Origin: a virus
DNA: 38,250 nt
IMG/VR virus record: IMGVR_UViG_3300042387_000462
Coordinates: 1-38,250 of that record
Reading direction: 5' to 3' (one strand)
Below, one piece after another: positions 13,516 through 21,901 of this stretch. Every line of letters begins with the position of its first letter. Within the stretch, counting starts at the first letter, position 1. Position numbers and translations under genes: made by a program. The notes below the pieces were generated by a model, which was not told where the DNA came from, ran no database searches, and was given only the letters and a program-made list of their open reading frames with translations.

Positions 13516-13907
13516 TGGCTACTCACACTGGCAGTGAAGGCACCGTCAAGGTGGGTGCCAATACGATTGCTGAAATTCGTTCGTACTCCATCGAGCAGAC
13601 TTCGGACACCGTGGAAGATACCACGATGGGCGATTCTTGGCGGACTCATAAGACCACGCTGAAGGCTTGGAGCGGCACGGTTGATGTTTTCTGGGACGAA
13701 ACGGACACTAACGGCCAGACCGCGCTTGTGGTTGGCGCTGAAGTGACCGCGAACTTCTATCCTGAAGGCGCAACGACCGGCGATGCCTATCTATATGGCA
13801 CCGCCATTGTCACCGGCAAGACTGTTTCGGCCAGCTTTGATGGCATGGTTGAATCGACGATTACGCTTCAAGGCACTGGCGCGCTTACCACGGGGACCGC
13901 TGCGTAA
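13515..13907 (+). CDS. Major tail tube protein
   Basis: The 130-residue product has the pattern of siphovirus tail-tube proteins: IAEIRSYSIEQTSDTVEDTTMGDSW near the start, then alternating strands with WSGTVDVFWDET and a C-terminal FDGMVESTITLQGTGAL strand. Hexamer rings of this protein form the tube through which DNA leaves. An AAGGAGG ribosome-binding site inside the preceding gene suits a high-level product. Compared with lambda V (246 residues), the second Ig-like domain is absent. Confidence 0.85.
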   Translation: MATHTGSEGTVKVGANTIAEIRSYSIEQTSDTVEDTTMGDSWRTHKTTLKAWSGTVDVFWDETDTNGQTALVVGAEVTANFYPEGATTGDAYLYGTAIVTGKTVSASFDGMVESTITLQGTGALTTGTAA

Positions 13908-13928
13908 TTTTAACTGAAAGGAATAAGT

Positions 13929-14267
13929 ATGAGTATCGCACAGCGGATTGCGGCTCGAACGAGCCAGAAGCGTCATATCGAAGTACCGGCGTGGGGTGAG
14001 CCGGGTAGCCCTGAAAAGGTCTACTTCGGCCCCCTGCTCGCCGGGGAGCTTAATCGCATCCAGCGCAAGCACCCGACTTTCCTCCAGTCGGCCTCGTTTG
14101 AGGCGATGGTCGATCTAATCATTCTCAAGGCTGAGAATGGTCAGGGCGAAAAGCTTTTCACGCTTGAGGACAAGCCGGTTCTGATGCGGGAAGAGGTGTC
14201 GGTTATCTCCAGTGTGGCTGCCGAGCTTATGTCAGGCACCAATGTCGAGGAACACGAAAAAAACTAA
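13929..14267 (+). CDS. Tail assembly chaperone, short form (gpG-like)
   Basis: The 112-residue product is what ribosomes make when they read straight to the TAA at 14265. It is helical, with an N-terminal basic segment (AQRIAARTSQKRHIEV) and a middle with ELNRIQRKHPTFLQSASFEAMVDLI. It lies between tail tube and tape measure, where G and GT chaperones are found in nearly all long-tailed phages. These keep the tape measure protein soluble and recruit tube subunits. AAAGGAA precedes the ATG. The last two codons before the stop form the slippery site. Confidence 0.85.
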   Translation: MSIAQRIAARTSQKRHIEVPAWGEPGSPEKVYFGPLLAGELNRIQRKHPTFLQSASFEAMVDLIILKAENGQGEKLFTLEDKPVLMREEVSVISSVAAELMSGTNVEEHEKN

Positions 14268-14425
14268 GAAACGATCCGCTAAGGTATAATCTGATTACTT
14301 TGGCGGATCGTCTCGGCAAAACCATCGCAGAGATTGAAGAAATAACAGTTTCGGAATATAACGAGTGGGCTGCATACTTCAGTATTGAAGGCGAAAGGCG
14401 GAAAAGTGGCTCAGCAAAACCTTGA
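13929..14425 (+). CDS. Tail assembly chaperone, frameshifted long form (gpGT-like)
   Basis: A -1 shift at AAAAAAC (14258-14264) moves ribosomes from the G frame into a second frame that stays open to the TGA at 14423-14425. This adds 53 residues, LRNDPLRYNLITLADRLGKT and onward, for a total of about 165. The added part has the LADRLGKTIAEIEEITVSEYNEW signature I associate with gpT domains. Its 3' end overlaps the tape measure start by 20 bases, as in lambda. The G:GT ratio is set by shift frequency, which the sequence cannot give. Confidence 0.85.
14258..14311 (+). promoter_or_regulatory. Programmed -1 frameshift signal
   Basis: The heptamer A AAA AAC (14258-14264) is in the correct phase and directly before the TAA of the short form. 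Six bases later a 9-bp stem begins: ACGATCCGC (14271-14279) pairs with GCGGATCGT (14303-14311) over a 23-base loop. Slippery site, spacer and stem match the known design of -1 frameshift signals. Confidence 0.88.
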
Positions 14426-15965
14426 CTTCAACATTGCGGCGAACGTCAAGGGCATGGAAGCCATTGCCACGCTGATTAATCGCGTCGGCGCTCTTGAGGC
14501 TGAAACGAAGAAGCTCGCGTCAGCTAACTCGGCGCTTTCTACCTCAACCGACGCGGTGATCCGCAACGGCACTCGCTATAACAATGCTCTGGATGCCCAG
14601 TCCAAGGAACTGCGCAACGCCCGTCAGGGTACGCAGCAGCTTGGCATGCAGATCAACGACTTTGCGACTTCGGTTTCTACTGGGTCGAGCATTACGCAGG
14701 CGTTCAATCAGCAGATCGGTCAGGTCGGCTACGCCATGTCCATGATGGGCGGCACGGCTGGCCGAGTCGGTAACTTCTTGGCTGGTCCGTGGGGCGCGGC
14801 GATCACTATTGGCGCTATGGCGCTTACCCCGCTAATCCAGAAGCTCTGGGAAACCTTTAATGGCGCCAACGCTGCCGGCAAAGCGCTGACGGACCTAATC
14901 AAGAAGCGTCAGGCATTTCTGGCGGATAAGTTTGCGCTAAACAATGCCGAGAAGGACCTAACCAAGCTTATCAAGCGCCGTGGAGAGCTTGAGGCCGAAA
15001 TTGCCAAGCAGGGTCGGCGCGATGCAAACGGGAACCTGATGTTTGTTTACCGCCAGCAAAAGGAACTGGCTGAAGTAAATAAGCTGATTGCGGAAGGGCG
15101 AGATGCCGTTGACGCAGAGCGCACATCGCGCTTGGGGCTTGATCTAGAGCCCGTTGCTCGCGACCTATTTAAGCAGCCTGAAATTGCCAAGGTTGGCGCT
15201 GGCGGCGGCAAGTCCATTGGTAAAAGCGCCGCCGAAGAGGCTGAAAAGGCCCGCGAGCGACTGGCCGAGATTGAGCGGGACATCGAGCGGATTCGCTATA
15301 AGGGCGATCAGGCGATGCGCGAGGAGTTGTCGAAGCTCTCCAACGATCAGGAGGCCAAGCTTCAGGAAACGCTTAAGAGCGCTGAAGAGATGGGTATGGC
15401 CGCTGCTCAGACGCTTAGCGATAAGGTCATCAAGCCGTTTATTACCCAGCTTGAGGAGCTTGATAAATCCTATCAGCGCATTGGTGGTGCCGTCTCCGAT
15501 GCCTTCAAGGGCATGCTGACCGGCGCCATGTCGTGGAAGGACGGCATGCGCGGCATTATCAATGCGGTGATTGATGAACTGTGGCGGCTCTATGTCGTTC
15601 AGCAGATCGTCGGCATGGTAACCAAATTCCTCGGCGCCATTGGTCTACCCGTTCCGGGCTTGGCTGGAGCCCGCGCTGCTGGTGGCCCGGTTTCGGCCAA
15701 TAAGCCGTATCTGGTTGGCGAAAAAGGCCCTGAAATTGTGGTGCCGGGCAAGAGCGGAACCGTCATCCCCAACCGCAGCATTGGACAGACTGGCGGCGGC
15801 GGGACCATCATCAACGTAGATGCTCGCGGTGCAAGTGATCCGGCTGCTGTCCGCGCTCAGGTCCAGCAGGGTATTATTGAGGCGGCGCCTTCCATTATCG
15901 CAGCGGCGCAGGCAACGACGATCAAGTCTCTGCGCCGGCCCCGCCTCGGAGGTGCAATTAAATGA
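14406..15965 (+). CDS. Tape measure protein
   Basis: The 519-residue protein (GTG at 14406, with AGGCGGA just before) is mostly helical, with a glutamine- and alanine-rich N-terminal half, a hydrophobic stretch (VGNFLAGPWGAAITIGAMALTPL, read in pieces) and long coiled-coil-like charge patterns at about 170-330. The C-terminal AGGPVSANKPYLVGEKGPEI and VVPGKSGTVIPN motif is typical of tape measures. The protein sets tail length; by the usual 1.5 angstrom per residue this suggests a tail of roughly 75-80 nm. It is rather short, with no lysozyme or peptidase domain visible. The first 20 bases overlap the GT frame. Confidence 0.9.
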   Translation: MAQQNLDFNIAANVKGMEAIATLINRVGALEAETKKLASANSALSTSTDAVIRNGTRYNNALDAQSKELRNARQGTQQLGMQINDFATSVSTGSSITQAFNQQIGQVGYAMSMMGGTAGRVGNFLAGPWGAAITIGAMALTPLIQKLWETFNGANAAGKALTDLIKKRQAFLADKFALNNAEKDLTKLIKRRGELEAEIAKQGRRDANGNLMFVYRQQKELAEVNKLIAEGRDAVDAERTSRLGLDLEPVARDLFKQPEIAKVGAGGGKSIGKSAAEEAEKARERLAEIERDIERIRYKGDQAMREELSKLSNDQEAKLQETLKSAEEMGMAAAQTLSDKVIKPFITQLEELDKSYQRIGGAVSDAFKGMLTGAMSWKDGMRGIINAVIDELWRLYVVQQIVGMVTKFLGAIGLPVPGLAGARAAGGPVSANKPYLVGEKGPEIVVPGKSGTVIPNRSIGQTGGGGTIINVDARGASDPAAVRAQVQQGIIEAAPSIIAAAQATTIKSLRRPRLGGAIK

Positions 15966-16552
15966 CGACCATTGCGATGCCAGCCACGCCTAAGCCGCAG
16001 ACGATGGCTTGGCGGCTTATGATGCCGACGCAGGCCAATATCTCGTCGTGGACCGGCAGGCGGCAGGTCGTGGCCTCTGGTCGCGGCTGGTGGGAGTGCC
16101 AGTTTCAGCTTCCGCCGATTGTCGGATCGTCAAACATCAATGCTTGGCGAGCCTTTATCGCGCTTGCTCGCGGCACTGCCAATGACTTTAACGTCCCCGT
16201 CGATCCCACGGCGCAGAGCGCGCTTGCCAATACCGTTAGCACCAATGGCGTGGATCAGGTCGGCAGGAACATTGCCACTGACGGCTGGCCGGTATCGACG
16301 ACCGTCCTTCAGGCTGGTCAGTTTGTCACGATTAATGACCAGCTTTTGCAGGTGACCGCCAATGTCACCAGCAATGGTTCTGGGCAGGCGACAATCGCGG
16401 TAGAGCCGCCGGTACGTCAGCCGATCACTGATAATAGCTCCGTCGAGTACAAAAACCCGTACTGCAAGATGTACTTGGTCGAAGAGCCTAATCTGTCAGT
16501 TGAGGCTGGCTATGTTTACAGCCTTGCCCTTAATCTGCGAGAAGCCTTTTAA
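15962..16552 (+). CDS. Minor tail protein, distal tail position
   Basis: The 196-residue product follows the tape measure directly (ATGA overlap). It starts QTMAWRLMMPTQANISSWTGRRQV and has a beta-rich body with WWECQFQLPPIV, AWRAFIALARG and a C-terminal VSLALNLREAF-like strand. I recall proteins of this kind as tail tip or distal tail components in lambda-like phages of alphaproteobacteria. In lambda this slot holds M, which begins tip assembly. GGAGG at 15949-15953 precedes the ATG. Exact equivalence is not certain. Confidence 0.7.
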   Translation: MTTIAMPATPKPQTMAWRLMMPTQANISSWTGRRQVVASGRGWWECQFQLPPIVGSSNINAWRAFIALARGTANDFNVPVDPTAQSALANTVSTNGVDQVGRNIATDGWPVSTTVLQAGQFVTINDQLLQVTANVTSNGSGQATIAVEPPVRQPITDNSSVEYKNPYCKMYLVEEPNLSVEAGYVYSLALNLREAF

Positions 16553-17268
16553 TGGTTGACGCCACAACCCAGAATGCTCTTGCGAGCCAAGTCCTAAATT
16601 GGCGGATGCTTATCTATGCTGATGTGGACGGCGACGTATTGCGCGCCACCAGCGGTCTTTATGATAAGGTCGTGGTAGGCTCTGGCGACTTTGAGCTTGA
16701 TGGCACTTACGAGAGCTACGACCACAATCTTCTTGAGGTCGGCGCGGTTAGGCACAACGAAAGCGGTTCGGAGACGGTTTCCATCTCGCTCGGCGGGCTG
16801 CTGGTCAATCTGGCCTTCATTCAAGAGCGCGACGACTCGCTAATCTACGACCGTTTTGGCGCTTTGGTGCAGGGGCGCGTCACCGACTTCCTTAATACAA
16901 TCGGCGACCGCTCGCGCTGGCAGGGCCGGGCGGCTAGGCTGTGGTTCTACTGCGTGGACGAAAACGAAACGCAGATCGGCTCGATCATTCCCTATTACAC
17001 CGGGTACATGAACGACATTACCATCAGCGGCTCGCCAGAAGAGCAGCGGGTCACGCTGACGATTGAAAACTACCTCGCCACGCTTTCTGGTGCGCCGGGC
17101 AAGACCTACCTGATGCAGAAGATTTTCGATGCGGCGGATTCCAGCGCTAACGCCTCAATCTCGGCTGCGAACGGCATTGGTATGGGCTCTGGCTATTCGG
17201 GCGGGGGCGATGTTTATTACGGCGGCGGTGGTGGTCGCGGAATTGATTCTGATGTGAGAATGGTATGA
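16552..17268 (+). CDS. Minor tail protein (gpL-like position)
   Basis: The 238-residue product starts NALASQVLNWRMLIYADVDG and has the beta-rich domain with LLEVGAVRHNESGSETVSISLGG found in tail-tip proteins near L. Lambda L holds an iron-sulfur cluster with conserved cysteines; here only one cysteine is seen (WFYCVDENE), so no cluster is expected. The C-terminus is glycine-rich (GMGSGYSGGGDVYYGGGGG) and likely flexible. Start and stop overlap the neighbours (TAATG and ATGA). Confidence 0.68.
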   Translation: MVDATTQNALASQVLNWRMLIYADVDGDVLRATSGLYDKVVVGSGDFELDGTYESYDHNLLEVGAVRHNESGSETVSISLGGLLVNLAFIQERDDSLIYDRFGALVQGRVTDFLNTIGDRSRWQGRAARLWFYCVDENETQIGSIIPYYTGYMNDITISGSPEEQRVTLTIENYLATLSGAPGKTYLMQKIFDAADSSANASISAANGIGMGSGYSGGGDVYYGGGGGRGIDSDVRMV

Positions 17269-17657
17269 GACTATCGAACTGGGAAGAGCGCCTTGTGCAG
17301 TACATTGCAGAAAAGCGCCACGAGCCATTTGCCTACGGTATCAATGACTGCTGCACATTCACCGGAGGGGCCGTTGAGGCGGTCACCGGCGTTGATGAAA
17401 TGGCAGAATTTCGCAATGCCTATAACAGCCTCGCGAGCAGCGTTCGCGCCCTAAGAGAGATTGGTAATGGCACCCTTGAGGAAACTATCGACGCAAAATT
17501 TCCTGCGATTGAGCTTAGCCATGCTCAAAGGGGCGACATTGCTTTTTTTGATGGCTCTATTGGTGTAGTAATGGGCTCGTTCGCATGGTTCGTTTCTGAT
17601 GACGGACTGGAGAGGGTGCCCAGAGCGATGTGGGACAAGGCTTGGAGCGTCGGCTAA
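17265..17657 (+). CDS. DUF6950 family tail-tip protein (lambda K position)
   Basis: The 130-residue product matches the DUF6950 pattern: WEERLVQYIAEKRHEPFAYG, then INDCCTFTGGAVEAVTGVD, then AQRGDIAFFDGSIGVV and a C-terminal WFVSDDGLERVPR. The cysteine of NDCCTF is where NlpC/P60 enzymes carry the catalytic cysteine, and the family sits in the position of lambda K, which has such a domain. I do not see the usual catalytic histidine clearly, so peptidase activity is uncertain. It might cut peptidoglycan at entry or be a structural relic. Confidence 0.82.
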   Translation: MRLSNWEERLVQYIAEKRHEPFAYGINDCCTFTGGAVEAVTGVDEMAEFRNAYNSLASSVRALREIGNGTLEETIDAKFPAIELSHAQRGDIAFFDGSIGVVMGSFAWFVSDDGLERVPRAMWDKAWSVG

Positions 17658-20600
17658 ATGGGTAAAGTCCTAAAGATTATTGCCGGCGTTGCGCTAATTG
17701 CCCTTGCCGGACCAATCGGGGTTGGCCTTGCCTTTGCGGGTGTAGGCGCTGCGGCAACCATTTCGACCGTCATGATCGCAGTCGGGGCGACGCTCGCTCT
17801 GTCCGGCGTGTCGAGTATGCTGGCGCCCGGCATTCCCAAAAGCCAGTTGTCGCGTCTTAACGTCAGCCTTGAGCCCGCCACGCCGCGCAAAGCGGTGTTT
17901 GGCACCACGGCGATGAACCTTGATCTCCGCTACCATGAAGCCAGCGGGACTAATCAGGAATACATTGACTACATCATCGCCCTTGCCTCGCATAAGGTTA
18001 AGTCGATTGATGAGATTTGGTTCGAGGATAAGCAGGCTTGGACGGCTGGTGGCGGCGTTTCTGGAACGTATTCTGGCTACCTGACCGTCAATACGAGAAT
18101 CGAAGGTAGCGTTGCCAATGCCATCATTATCAATGGCGGCTCCAAATGGGGCAGTAGCACGCCGCTGACTGGCTGCGCCTATGTGCATCTGCGGATTAAG
18201 CGCACCGGCAACTCCAGCAAGACCGAAAGCCCTCTGGTTAACGGCCTGCCAACCCGCGTTACCATAATCGGTGATGGCGCGCTGCTGTATGATCCGCGCA
18301 AGGACAGCACCCTGCCCGGCGGCTCCGGCGCCCATCGCTCAAACGACCAGACCACTTGGGGCTCGTACACGACGGCTGACGACACCGATAACCCGGCCCT
18401 GCAACTGCTCTGGTGGCTGCTCGGCTGGAAGATCAACGGCGAGCTTTCGATTGGCTGCGGCGTGCCGGCCAATCGCATCGACATGGAAAGCTTCATCACC
18501 GCAGCCAATATCTGCGATGAGAACGTGACCCTTGCCATCGGTGGCACGCAGAAGCGCTACCGGACCTCCGGTACGGCGTCGGATGCCGACGACCGCATGA
18601 ACATTATTAATACCTTCCTTGCCTCGATGAACGGCACGCTGCGCGACAGCAACGGCAAGCTGTCGGTTGAGATTATGCGCAATGATCTGGCCGAGTATGT
18701 GCTGGACTTTGACGAAAACGATGTCATCGGCGAGTTTGAGTGGAACCAGACGCGCGGCCTGTCCGATAGCTACAATAAGGTACGCGGTCGGTATATCGAC
18801 CCATCGCAGAACAGCTTGTACCAGCTTGTGGACTACCCAGAGGTTGGCTTTGCTTCGCCGGACGGGATCGACCGCGTTATGTCGCTCGACCTGCCCTACG
18901 TCGAGGACGGTCGCCGCGCCCAGCGCATTGCCAAGCAAGTTTTGCAGCGCAGCCAGTATCGTGGCACCTTTGCCGCTATCTTCAATGCCCGTGGTCAGGG
19001 TTGCGCCGTTGGTGATGTTGTCCGGCTTTCGTTTGAGCCGCTCGGCTGGAGCAATAAGCTGTTCCGCGTCATCAGTCAGGAAATTCGCCCAGACGGGCAG
19101 GTGCCGCTGACACTGATCGAGGAAAGCCCGCTAATCTATCTGTGGGACGCTGAAGACTCTGCCCCAGTGTCGCCTGCTGCACCGACGATCTACAACCCGC
19201 TTAACAGCCCGTTCATTCTCGGCACCGTCGATGCGTCGGTCACGGCTGTCTGGGATTCGGTCACTGGCTCAGGCAAGCCGGAAGACTTCGCGACCCGCAA
19301 TAACCCGGCTGGCGTCCACTCGACATCTCTGGCCTACAACAAGGGTGACCTAGTCCGCAACGCGGCTGGCGATGCGACTTACATTGCCAAGCAGAACGTG
19401 CCGACCGGCATTGCGCTGACCAACACCGTTTACTGGGACTTGTTCGTTCAAGGCACCGGCACGCCCGGCGAAAACGCAATCTCGGCATTCCTGACCAACT
19501 CGGCCCATGTGGTTTCGACCGCGCTTGACGGCACTGGCGGCGATTATAGCGGTGCCGGTGGGACAATGCGCGTCTTTGACGGCTTTGTCGAAAAGACCAC
19601 TAGCGGCACGGTCACTTTCTCCAAAGTCGGCACCGGAAGTTGGTACTCGATCAATTCGAGCGGCGTCTATACGATCAGCGATCCCGGCTCCGACACGGCC
19701 ACGGCCCAATTTGACGCATCCTATTCCGGCGTGACTGTCCGGCTGACCTACAGCATCGCCAAGAGCCGGACTGGGGCGACTGGCGCTAAAGGTGATAACG
19801 GGGCTAACGGCGCCGCAGGTACACCGGCCATCTCTGCCTACCTCACCAATGAATCGGTCGGCCTGTTTGCCTATGCCAACGGCGATGTGGTGTCCTACGC
19901 GCCGGCTACTGGCAATTTTGTCATCGTCAGCGGCAACACCGACATTAGCACCAACTTCAGCTTGTCGGTGCCTAGCGGTGGTAACCCGCAGGGGCTCGCT
20001 GTATCGTTCACTGGCCGGACCTATACCATTACCGGCGGCTTCGACACTAATGAAGATACGGCAACGCTGACGATCAGGGCCACAGGCAGTGGCGCATATG
20101 CTGCGGTCACTATCGATAAGGTGTTTAACCTATCGAAGACCAAAGGCGGCTATGAGATCGTCGCCACCCTGCCGACGACCAATCTGTTTGAAGGCCGCGT
20201 CGTCTACCTGACGCTGGAAGACAAGCTCTACCGCTACACTGGCGCGTCTTGGTCGGCGGAGGTTCCCGCAACCGACATTACGGGTCAGTTAACTAACGCT
20301 CAAATCGCTGCGGTGGCGGCATCGAAGGTTACCGGGCAGCTATCAGATTCTCAACTTGCGGCCATTTCAGCCGCCAAGGTGACGGGGCAAATTACCGGCA
20401 CTCAGATTACTGATAGCGCCATTAGCACGCCGAAGATCGCCGCCGGGGCAGTTACCTCCAATGAGATTGCCGCAGCGACCATTCTGGCTGGCAACATTGC
20501 CGCCAGCACGATTACGGCGACTCAGATCGCTGCCAACACCATCACTGGCGCCAAGATCGCCGCAGGCACTATCGAGGCCGGCAATATTGCCACTGGCGCC

Positions 20601-20852
20601 ATCACTGCCGACAAGGTCTTCGCTAACGCCATTACCGCAGACAAGATCGCCTCGAACGCGGTTACGGCAGACAAGATTAACGCCGGGGCCGTCACTGCGG
20701 CCAAGATAAGCGTCACCGATCTGTCTTCAGTTAGCGCCACTATCGGCCTGCTGCGCACGGCCACAAGCGGGCAGCGGATGGAAATTGAGAGCAACCAGTT
20801 GCGGGTCTACGATAGCTCTGGCGTCCTGCGTGTCCGGTTGGGTATCTGGTAA
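17658..20852 (+). CDS. Central tail tip / host-specificity protein (gpJ-like)
   Basis: The 1064-residue protein combines several parts. Residues 1-60 are glycine- and alanine-rich and hydrophobic, like lambda gpI; no separate I gene is present. Residues 60-500 hold a J-type hub (FGTTAMNLDLRYHEASG, DADDRMNIINTFLASMNG, FEWNQTRGLSDSYNKVRGRY). Then come beta modules and a collagen-like GATGAKGDNGANGAAG stretch near nt 19780. The C-terminus has about ten short repeats of the type (A)ITADKI, AITADKV and TGQLT(S)NAQI (nt 20280-20720), likely a beta-helical or trimeric shaft. It forms the fibre that meets the host. Its stop overlaps the next start. Confidence 0.88.
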   Translation: MGKVLKIIAGVALIALAGPIGVGLAFAGVGAAATISTVMIAVGATLALSGVSSMLAPGIPKSQLSRLNVSLEPATPRKAVFGTTAMNLDLRYHEASGTNQEYIDYIIALASHKVKSIDEIWFEDKQAWTAGGGVSGTYSGYLTVNTRIEGSVANAIIINGGSKWGSSTPLTGCAYVHLRIKRTGNSSKTESPLVNGLPTRVTIIGDGALLYDPRKDSTLPGGSGAHRSNDQTTWGSYTTADDTDNPALQLLWWLLGWKINGELSIGCGVPANRIDMESFITAANICDENVTLAIGGTQKRYRTSGTASDADDRMNIINTFLASMNGTLRDSNGKLSVEIMRNDLAEYVLDFDENDVIGEFEWNQTRGLSDSYNKVRGRYIDPSQNSLYQLVDYPEVGFASPDGIDRVMSLDLPYVEDGRRAQRIAKQVLQRSQYRGTFAAIFNARGQGCAVGDVVRLSFEPLGWSNKLFRVISQEIRPDGQVPLTLIEESPLIYLWDAEDSAPVSPAAPTIYNPLNSPFILGTVDASVTAVWDSVTGSGKPEDFATRNNPAGVHSTSLAYNKGDLVRNAAGDATYIAKQNVPTGIALTNTVYWDLFVQGTGTPGENAISAFLTNSAHVVSTALDGTGGDYSGAGGTMRVFDGFVEKTTSGTVTFSKVGTGSWYSINSSGVYTISDPGSDTATAQFDASYSGVTVRLTYSIAKSRTGATGAKGDNGANGAAGTPAISAYLTNESVGLFAYANGDVVSYAPATGNFVIVSGNTDISTNFSLSVPSGGNPQGLAVSFTGRTYTITGGFDTNEDTATLTIRATGSGAYAAVTIDKVFNLSKTKGGYEIVATLPTTNLFEGRVVYLTLEDKLYRYTGASWSAEVPATDITGQLTNAQIAAVAASKVTGQLSDSQLAAISAAKVTGQITGTQITDSAISTPKIAAGAVTSNEIAAATILAGNIAASTITATQIAANTITGAKIAAGTIEAGNIATGAITADKVFANAITADKIASNAVTADKINAGAVTAAKISVTDLSSVSATIGLLRTATSGQRMEIESNQLRVYDSSGVLRVRLGIW

Positions 20853-21133
20853 TGCCTGCCGGTATCCAGTTGTGGGATGCCTCTGGCAACCTCATCATCG
20901 ACGTATCGACCCGCACCGGCTTTATTCTGGGGCAGGTAAACATTACGTCAGGCAACCAAACGAGTAGCGTGACAAATTCTTTGCTATCAGAGGGCTCGCC
21001 GTTCTACTTCATTGCGGCCTCGACCAATGAATCAAATCGCTATCCCTTTGTCAGCTTCTCCGGCACAACGATGAGTTGGACTAAATCAACCGCCACTGAC
21101 TTTGCTGGGGCGATTTTCTACGGGGTTTATTGA
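20852..21133 (+). CDS. Tail-tip accessory protein with MPAG start, 93 aa
   Basis: The ATG overlaps the J stop (TAATG). The 93-residue protein starts MPAGIQLWDASGNLIIDVST and continues with beta-strand and serine- and threonine-rich sequence to FAGAIFYGVY. Its start closely resembles that of the next gene (MPAGLTIWNDGGTVQITDS), so the two share a module, probably an attachment domain for the J fibre tip. I know similar short proteins after J in other phages; no activity is known. Confidence 0.68.
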   Translation: MPAGIQLWDASGNLIIDVSTRTGFILGQVNITSGNQTSSVTNSLLSEGSPFYFIAASTNESNRYPFVSFSGTTMSWTKSTATDFAGAIFYGVY

Positions 21134-21134
21134 T

Positions 21135-21827
21135 ATGCCGGCAGGTTTAACAATTTGGAATGATGGTGGCACGGTTCAGATTACCGACAGCTTGGTCAAC
21201 CCGGTGCTTATTCAGAAGGGCACTATTACCACCGTGACGAATACGCAATCTGGCGCTCCTAGCGCTGCCAGTATGGCCTCGTTTAGCTATACTCGCCCTA
21301 ATTCTAGTACATACCCCATGCTGGCGATCAGGCCGTCAGGGCTTACTGGCCTGACTGGGATTGGCTTTGTCGAAAACGGCACGCCCACTTCGCTCACTTG
21401 GGTTTGGGACTTTTTGTCCACGCAGGCTGTTGGCACAACCATTGATTACTGGCTGTTCGATCTGAAGCCGACGCCAACCTCAAGCAAGCTGTTTGAGATT
21501 TACGATACCGCCGGCAATCTGGCGTTTTCGCTTGCCGAGAAACCAATGCGGATCAGAAGCGTGCTGACCGGAACGCTATCAGGGCCGGGAACTACGACGA
21601 CCACTTACGATACTGGTCGCACTTATGCCTCACTCCTGACCCGTTGGACTGAGCGGCTGCTCTACCGCGCCCTGCCCAATAATACGCAGCAATTTCTGCT
21701 CGGAGTGGCGGGCGCTACGAACGGGGTGCAAGTTGGCTCATTTCTGCTTGTGGCAACGCCGGGTGATTCTACGCCGACACTTTTTGGCGATTATCAAGTA
21801 GTCGTTATGGATGTAACCAACTACTAG
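21135..21827 (+). CDS. Tail-tip accessory or fibre protein with MPAG start, 230 aa
   Basis: The ATG at 21135 follows the previous stop by one base; a longer frame reading upstream overlaps the neighbour and is not used. The first 20 residues match the start of the 93-residue protein before it. The rest is beta-rich, with repeated threonine and proline and no catalytic motifs visible. The length and position suggest a receptor-binding or fibre protein on the J tip. A shared N-terminal module with a different C-terminal part is the usual sign of receptor-binding exchange. Confidence 0.68.
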   Translation: MPAGLTIWNDGGTVQITDSLVNPVLIQKGTITTVTNTQSGAPSAASMASFSYTRPNSSTYPMLAIRPSGLTGLTGIGFVENGTPTSLTWVWDFLSTQAVGTTIDYWLFDLKPTPTSSKLFEIYDTAGNLAFSLAEKPMRIRSVLTGTLSGPGTTTTTYDTGRTYASLLTRWTERLLYRALPNNTQQFLLGVAGATNGVQVGSFLLVATPGDSTPTLFGDYQVVVMDVTNY

Positions 21828-21901
21828 GCTTTGAATTGCTTTTGGGCTTGGTACGTTGTATGAGTGTACTTAGCGGATTGTGCGGAGCTTAAGAAACAAT
21901 C

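Noticed and set aside
17694-18335. Minus-strand frame of 213 codons opposite the J-type gene
   Set aside because: Shadow of a clear coding region, with low-complexity composition and no start signal.
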